A stretch of 37,357 bases of DNA, taken from positions 1-37,357 of the forward strand of contig CAZJYI010000119.1 in NCBI GenBank assembly GCA_964550025.1, written 5' to 3'. The stretch is from CAZJYI01 sp964550025. Its GTDB lineage: Bacteria; Verrucomicrobiota; Kiritimatiellia; UBA8416; CAYOBW01. The first letter of the stretch is position 1, and each line of letters starts with the position of its first letter. The notes below the pieces were generated by a model. It saw nothing but the letters and a program-made list of their open reading frames with translations, had not been told where the DNA came from and did not search any database. Shown here piece by piece: positions 33,971-37,357 of the stretch. A program made the translations under genes and the position numbers.

Positions 33971-36130
33971 ATGCATGAGTTTCGAGAAGCCCATCCTGCA
34001 TGGATTGCCGGGCGAGGTGATGTGTGGAATCAGATGGCCGGCTTCCATGCCGCATGGAGCATGGATGATCCATCCGTCAATACGGTCCTACGGATCACCG
34101 GCGCCGACTCGTATAGGATCTGGGTGAACGGCAAACACGCGGGGTACGGTGCGGCGCGCACGGCGCATGGATATGCCCGCGTGGATGAATGGCCTCTGAA
34201 CCGATGGTTGCGCGATGGCGAGAATCATGTGGCGATCGAGGTCCATTGCCACGGCATCGATTCGTACGTTTTCGCCATGCAGCCCGCTTTCCTGCAGGCG
34301 GAGCTCCTGTCCGGCGATGCGGTGGTCGCCGCCACCCCTGCCGGCTTTACCGCCTGCGTCTTGTCGGAGCGGGTGCAGAAAGTGGAACGCTTCAGCAAGC
34401 AGCGGCCGTTTGCCGAGGCGTATCGGCTGACGCCCGACTGCAATGACTGGCGGGTAGGGAAGGGCGGTCGAGACCACGCGGCCTGTGAGCAGGTGCCGGG
34501 TCCCCGGCTGCTGCCGCGGCATGTCCTCCTTCCACGCTTCGACTGCGTCAGCCCGGTGGCGGTCATCGCATGCGGAAATGTGATTCCCATTGACGACCCT
34601 CCCGAGGTACCGCGCTCAGCCGCTCGCGACGCTGTCGGTAAGCGTGTACGGGGCTACCCCGTGGATGAACTGGACATCGACATGTCGGCGGAACTGATAC
34701 GCCTCGACTTTGTGGAGCAAGATGTCGAGTCAGAAGAGCTGGCCAGAACGATCCCGGCCTCAGGACATGCCCTGTACGATTTTGGCACGGTGCAGGGCGG
34801 CTTTGTCGGGTTGTGCATCCACTGCAAGAGGGCAACGCGTGTGTGGCTCGTATTTGACGAGATTCGTGGCCGCGACTTTGCACTCGGCGTCGGCGCTATC
34901 CTACTCGATCTGGAACCCGGTGAGCACGAATTCGAATCCATCGCGCCGTACTCCTTTCGTTTCCTGCGGGTGGCGGCCATGGACAGTGACGTGAAAGTGG
35001 AATCCGTCCACGTCCGGGAGTACGCGCATCCGGCGACTGATGCGGCGACATACAGCGGCGACGACAGAGTCATCGGCGACATATTCGTCGCGGCACGACA
35101 GACGTTCCGGACCAACAGCATCGACCTGTTTACCGATTGCCCCAGCCGCGAGCGCGGCGGTTATCCCTGCGACGCCTGGTTTACGGCCCAGGCCGAACGG
35201 GTATTGACCGGTGAGAGCCGGGTCGAAAGGAATTTCCTCGAAAACTACTTCCTGCCCACGGAGTTCCCCGGTCTCCCCGAAGGCATGGTCCCGCATTGCT
35301 ATCCAAGCGATGCCCTCGGCGGCAGGGCCTACATCCCCAACTGGGCCATCTGGCTGCAGCTGCAACTGGTCGACTACTGTGAACGCACCGCCGATGCAGA
35401 CATGCGCGATCTTGCGTCTCCGCGTGTGCAGGCACTGGTCGACTGGTTCGAGCCCCACCTGAACGACCAGGGCTTGCTCGAGGATCTGCCGGGTTGGGTC
35501 TTTGTGGAATGGTCGCCCGCCAATGACCTCGTGGACGGCGTCAACCATCCCACCAACATGCTCTATGCCCGTTGCCTCGAAGGGCTGTCCCGGCTGTACG
35601 GGCGGCCCGAATGGGCGGCAACGGCAAAACAGATGAAGGCATCTGTTCTCGCAGAATCCTGGGATGGCCGCTGGTTTGCCGACCAGTCGTTGCGCGTCGA
35701 TGGAAGGCTAGAGAGGAACCCGACTCGAACCGAGACCTGCCAGTATCACGCACTGTGGACCGAGACCGCGACGCGCGAGCAGACCGGGGATCTATGGACC
35801 CGTCTCCGTGATGGGTGGGGGCCGCGCCGTGGCGTGCGGATGATCGCCGGGAAAGGCATGACTGGCTGGCGGCGCGTCTATGATGAAGGCGTGGCGCCCC
35901 GTCCGGATGATGCGGACCTTGCCCCCGCCGGTCTCCTCTACGGCATCCTGCTTCGCTTCGACCTGCTGAGACGATACGGAGAGCGTGAGCGATTGCTTGA
36001 CGAGGTGCGCGCGGTGTTCGGCCCGCAGGCCGAGCTGACCGGCACACTTTGGGAGCATGCAACCCCGTTCTCAAGCTGCAATCATGGATTCGCGTCTTGT
36101 GCGTGTGACTATGTATTCGCCCCGGGATGA
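33971..36130 (+). CDS. Alpha-L-rhamnosidase, family GH78, 3' end truncated
   Basis: The 719-residue protein starts at ATG 33971, after GAGGAA; a GTG at 33953 overlaps the previous stop. The N-terminal half has sandwich domains (I-W-V-N-G-K-H-A-G-Y-G; L-Y-D-F-G-T-V-Q-G-G). The barrel carries D389-C-P-S-R-E394-R with D401, the same spacing as Asp567, Glu572 and Asp579 of Bacillus RhaB, and Glu695 in L-W-E-H matches its Glu841. All four catalytic residues are therefore present. Soon after S-C-N-H-G-F-A-S the sequence turns into A-C-D-Y-V-F-A-P-G and stops, whereas relatives continue into a C-terminal sandwich. DNA beyond resembles the end of an AraC regulator gene, so the tail was probably replaced by recombination. 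Activity is uncertain. No signal peptide is seen. Confidence 0.85.
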   Translation: MHEFREAHPAWIAGRGDVWNQMAGFHAAWSMDDPSVNTVLRITGADSYRIWVNGKHAGYGAARTAHGYARVDEWPLNRWLRDGENHVAIEVHCHGIDSYVFAMQPAFLQAELLSGDAVVAATPAGFTACVLSERVQKVERFSKQRPFAEAYRLTPDCNDWRVGKGGRDHAACEQVPGPRLLPRHVLLPRFDCVSPVAVIACGNVIPIDDPPEVPRSAARDAVGKRVRGYPVDELDIDMSAELIRLDFVEQDVESEELARTIPASGHALYDFGTVQGGFVGLCIHCKRATRVWLVFDEIRGRDFALGVGAILLDLEPGEHEFESIAPYSFRFLRVAAMDSDVKVESVHVREYAHPATDAATYSGDDRVIGDIFVAARQTFRTNSIDLFTDCPSRERGGYPCDAWFTAQAERVLTGESRVERNFLENYFLPTEFPGLPEGMVPHCYPSDALGGRAYIPNWAIWLQLQLVDYCERTADADMRDLASPRVQALVDWFEPHLNDQGLLEDLPGWVFVEWSPANDLVDGVNHPTNMLYARCLEGLSRLYGRPEWAATAKQMKASVLAESWDGRWFADQSLRVDGRLERNPTRTETCQYHALWTETATREQTGDLWTRLRDGWGPRRGVRMIAGKGMTGWRRVYDEGVAPRPDDADLAPAGLLYGILLRFDLLRRYGERERLLDEVRAVFGPQAELTGTLWEHATPFSSCNHGFASCACDYVFAPG

Positions 36131-36379
36131 TCGGCACGGAGCACCGCGTCTTTCGCAGCAAGTACGGCATGAGCCCCAGGGAATTCCAGATGCGCCAGGC
36201 CACTGTTCGGCGCGCAGGAACTCCGGGCGTTCCGTGATGGCCGCGAACTGGGCGCCCGCGTCGAAGAGCGGCTTCGCGACCTCCACGGCAAGCGGATTGT
36301 CATGTCCCACCTGCTCGCTCAACTCCTTGGTGATTTCGTGAGAGGGTAGGGCGAACGAGAATATGTGCGCATTGTCCAT
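36071..36379 (-). CDS. Hypothetical minus-strand protein, possibly a fragment
   Basis: This 102-residue frame opens with M-D-N-A-H-I-F-S-F and reads plausibly to about residue 60 (E-V-A-K-P-L-F-D-A-G-A-Q-F-A). It then runs antisense to the AraC remnant with Arg- and Cys-rich sequence. A candidate promoter lies just upstream. I do not recognise the protein. It may be the 5' end of a gene cut by the same rearrangement that clipped the GH78 gene. Confidence 0.25.
   Translation of the reverse strand: MDNAHIFSFALPSHEITKELSEQVGHDNPLAVEVAKPLFDAGAQFAAITERPEFLRAEQWPGASGIPWGSCRTCCERRGAPCRSSRGEYIVTRTRRESMIAA
36109..36237 (+). pseudogene. C-terminal remnant of an AraC/XylS-type regulator
   Basis: In a frame different from the rhamnosidase, and open only after a stop at 36106-36108, the DNA encodes H-R-V-F-R-S-K-Y-G-M-S-P-R-E-F-Q. 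This is the end of the second helix-turn-helix of AraC-family activators. No upstream part of the regulator is present. AraC regulators commonly control rhamnose and fucose gene clusters, so this may be the relic of the cluster's own activator, fused to the 3' end of the GH78 gene by a deletion. Confidence 0.6.
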
Positions 36380-36387
36380 GGCGGTGA

Positions 36388-36415
36388 ATTCTAGGTATAC
36401 GGCAGTTCATGTCAA
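36388..36415 (-). promoter_or_regulatory. Candidate minus-strand promoter
   Basis: On the minus strand TTGACA (36415-36410) and TAGAAT (36393-36388) are separated by 16 bases. The -35 box is perfect and the -10 box has five of six consensus bases. The predicted start is next to the ATG of the minus-strand frame at 36379. Confidence 0.4.
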
Positions 36416-36504
36416 TTCTGGGTGGCAGGAAACGACAAAAGGTTGGCAGGTTTGCCTATTGTACGTGTGTGCTGCAGGGGGTATGGTCAGCGACCAGTAA
36501 CCAT

Positions 36505-36558
36505 GTCGCACACCTTGTCGCACACCATGTCGATCTGGTGGGCGACAAGGTGTGCGAC
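36505..36558. repeat. 23-bp inverted repeat upstream of the second PDZ/DUF6288-like gene
   Basis: Arms 36505-36527 and 36536-36558 are complementary at 22 of 23 positions around an 8-base loop. The left arm itself contains the tandem unit GTCGCACACC(T/A). The structure ends 36 bases before the ATG at 36595. It could be an operator for a dimeric repressor, a terminator for upstream transcripts or an mRNA 5' hairpin. The rest of the 36380-36594 gap contains only the minus-strand promoter candidate. Confidence 0.7.
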
Positions 36559-36594
36559 GAAGTGTGTATGTTGGGAGAGCAGGCAAGGAGCGTC

Positions 36595-37357
36595 ATGACT
36601 CGAAGCATGACCAGAACCGATATCGTCGCTGTGGCCGTTATGTTGGCCGGGATGAGCGTCCTGACTGCCGGGGCGGCAGCCAAGAGTGGGCTGACCGGCA
36701 TGGAAGGGAGTTCCTACTACAAGGTCCACCCCATGTTCCACCCCTTCCCCGATGAGAAGAAGGGGGTGCAGTCGATTGACCGTTTCGGTCCCGTGGGGAT
36801 CGGGATCGAACTACTGCAACCGGCCTTCAAGATGCGGGTCAAGAATGTGGAAGAGGGGGCTCCCGCCGCGGCGACGGGCAAGCTCAAAAAGGGGCAGCTC
36901 ATTGACAGTATCAACGGGCGGGTCATGGAGAAGATGGACCCGCGTCAGATCCTGGGGGACATCATCGCCAGGGCCGAGGCGACGGATGGTGTCGTGAAGC
37001 TCATGATCCGGGAGAACAAGGACACGCAACCCTCTGAGGTCGTGGTCAGGATCCCGGTGCTTGGCGCCTACAGCAAGACCTGGCCGCTGAACTGCAGGAA
37101 GTCCGACCGGATTGTGCGCGGTATGGCTGAGTACCTGAAGAAAACCGGAGCCAACGGCATGGGGATGGGGACTCTGTTTCTTCTCTCCACCGGGGATGAG
37201 AGCGATCTGGAGTTTGTGCGCGGCAGGATGCGGGAAGTCGCGGAGGCGAACAAGGAGAAGACTGAGCTCGGGCACCATACGTGGAATATCGGCTACAGTG
37301 CCCCCGCTCTCTGTGAGTACTATCTGCGCACCGGCGACACTGCCATTCTTCACACCA
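36595..37357 (+). CDS. PDZ / DUF6288-like protein, second paralogue, cut by the window edge
   Basis: The frame opens at ATG 36595, four bases after AGGAG, and is still open at the last base (254 residues seen). A signal peptide ends near L-T-A-G-A-A-A. The PDZ domain (about residues 58-140) has R-F-G-P-V-G-I-G-I, V-E-E-G-A-P-A and G-Q-L-I-D-S-I-N-G. The following segment (L-G-A-Y-S-K-T-W-P-L-N-C and C-E-Y-Y-L-R-T-G-D) matches the protein at 23282 nearly residue for residue. The two are paralogues placed at either end of the glycosidase run. Their role is unknown; a secreted or periplasmic function linked to glycan use is inferred from context. A long hairpin precedes the gene. Confidence 0.85.
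   Translation, partial: MTRSMTRTDIVAVAVMLAGMSVLTAGAAAKSGLTGMEGSSYYKVHPMFHPFPDEKKGVQSIDRFGPVGIGIELLQPAFKMRVKNVEEGAPAAATGKLKKGQLIDSINGRVMEKMDPRQILGDIIARAEATDGVVKLMIRENKDTQPSEVVVRIPVLGAYSKTWPLNCRKSDRIVRGMAEYLKKTGANGMGMGTLFLLSTGDESDLEFVRGRMREVAEANKEKTELGHHTWNIGYSAPALCEYYLRTGDTAILHT

Noticed and set aside
36505..36558. Factor-independent terminator
   Set aside because: The stem is strong, but no T-run follows on either strand and the structure sits just before a start codon.

Overview
The window is GC-rich, and its large secreted proteins (CotH/lamin-tail, DUF1080, PDZ/DUF6288-like, laminin-G and Ig-like modules) and many glycoside hydrolases resemble genomes of the PVC group (Kiritimatiellota, Lentisphaerota, Verrucomicrobiota or Planctomycetota). 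No marker gene is present, so this placement is inference. No complete tRNA, rRNA or CRISPR array was seen.

Region 1 (1-3888) is a mobile or accessory segment. Three genes joined by ATGA overlaps encode a winged-helix protein, an AbiEii-like nucleotidyltransferase and a large serine recombinase. This looks like a type IV toxin-antitoxin-like pair transcribed together with a recombinase. The last ~120 bases of the recombinase homology reappear inverted at the left window edge, with a paired base change in a small hairpin. The formal 3' end of the recombinase gene is packed with perfect palindromes and runs into the 3' end of a tRNA-Ser-like sequence, a plausible old integration site.

Region 2 (3970-9897, minus strand) is one giant secreted multidomain protein with lamin-tail, CotH-kinase, DUF2341 and laminin-G-like modules. 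A decayed AbrB-type antitoxin lies upstream of it.

Region 3 (10340-23075, plus strand) holds a Tat-exported Gfo/Idh/MocA oxidoreductase, a DUF1080 plus HEAT-repeat protein, a secreted repeat protein, a secreted carboxypeptidase-M14-like protein whose metal ligands appear replaced, and a GH51-like glycosidase broken by a deletion and frame change.

Region 4 (23282-37357, plus strand) is a carbohydrate-degradation cluster: a PDZ/DUF6288-like protein, a GH101-like hydrolase, a secreted Ig-like protein, a GH29 fucosidase, a GH95-like hydrolase and a GH78 rhamnosidase with a clipped 3' end joined to an AraC-type regulator remnant. A second PDZ/DUF6288-like gene runs off the right edge. The enzyme set suggests removal of fucose and rhamnose from a complex glycan. 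The three terminal glycosidases have no signal peptide, so they probably act on imported oligosaccharides. No transporter, sulfatase or intact regulator is visible.

Long hairpins occur in several gaps (152-228, 23097-23126, 28173-28293, 36505-36558).
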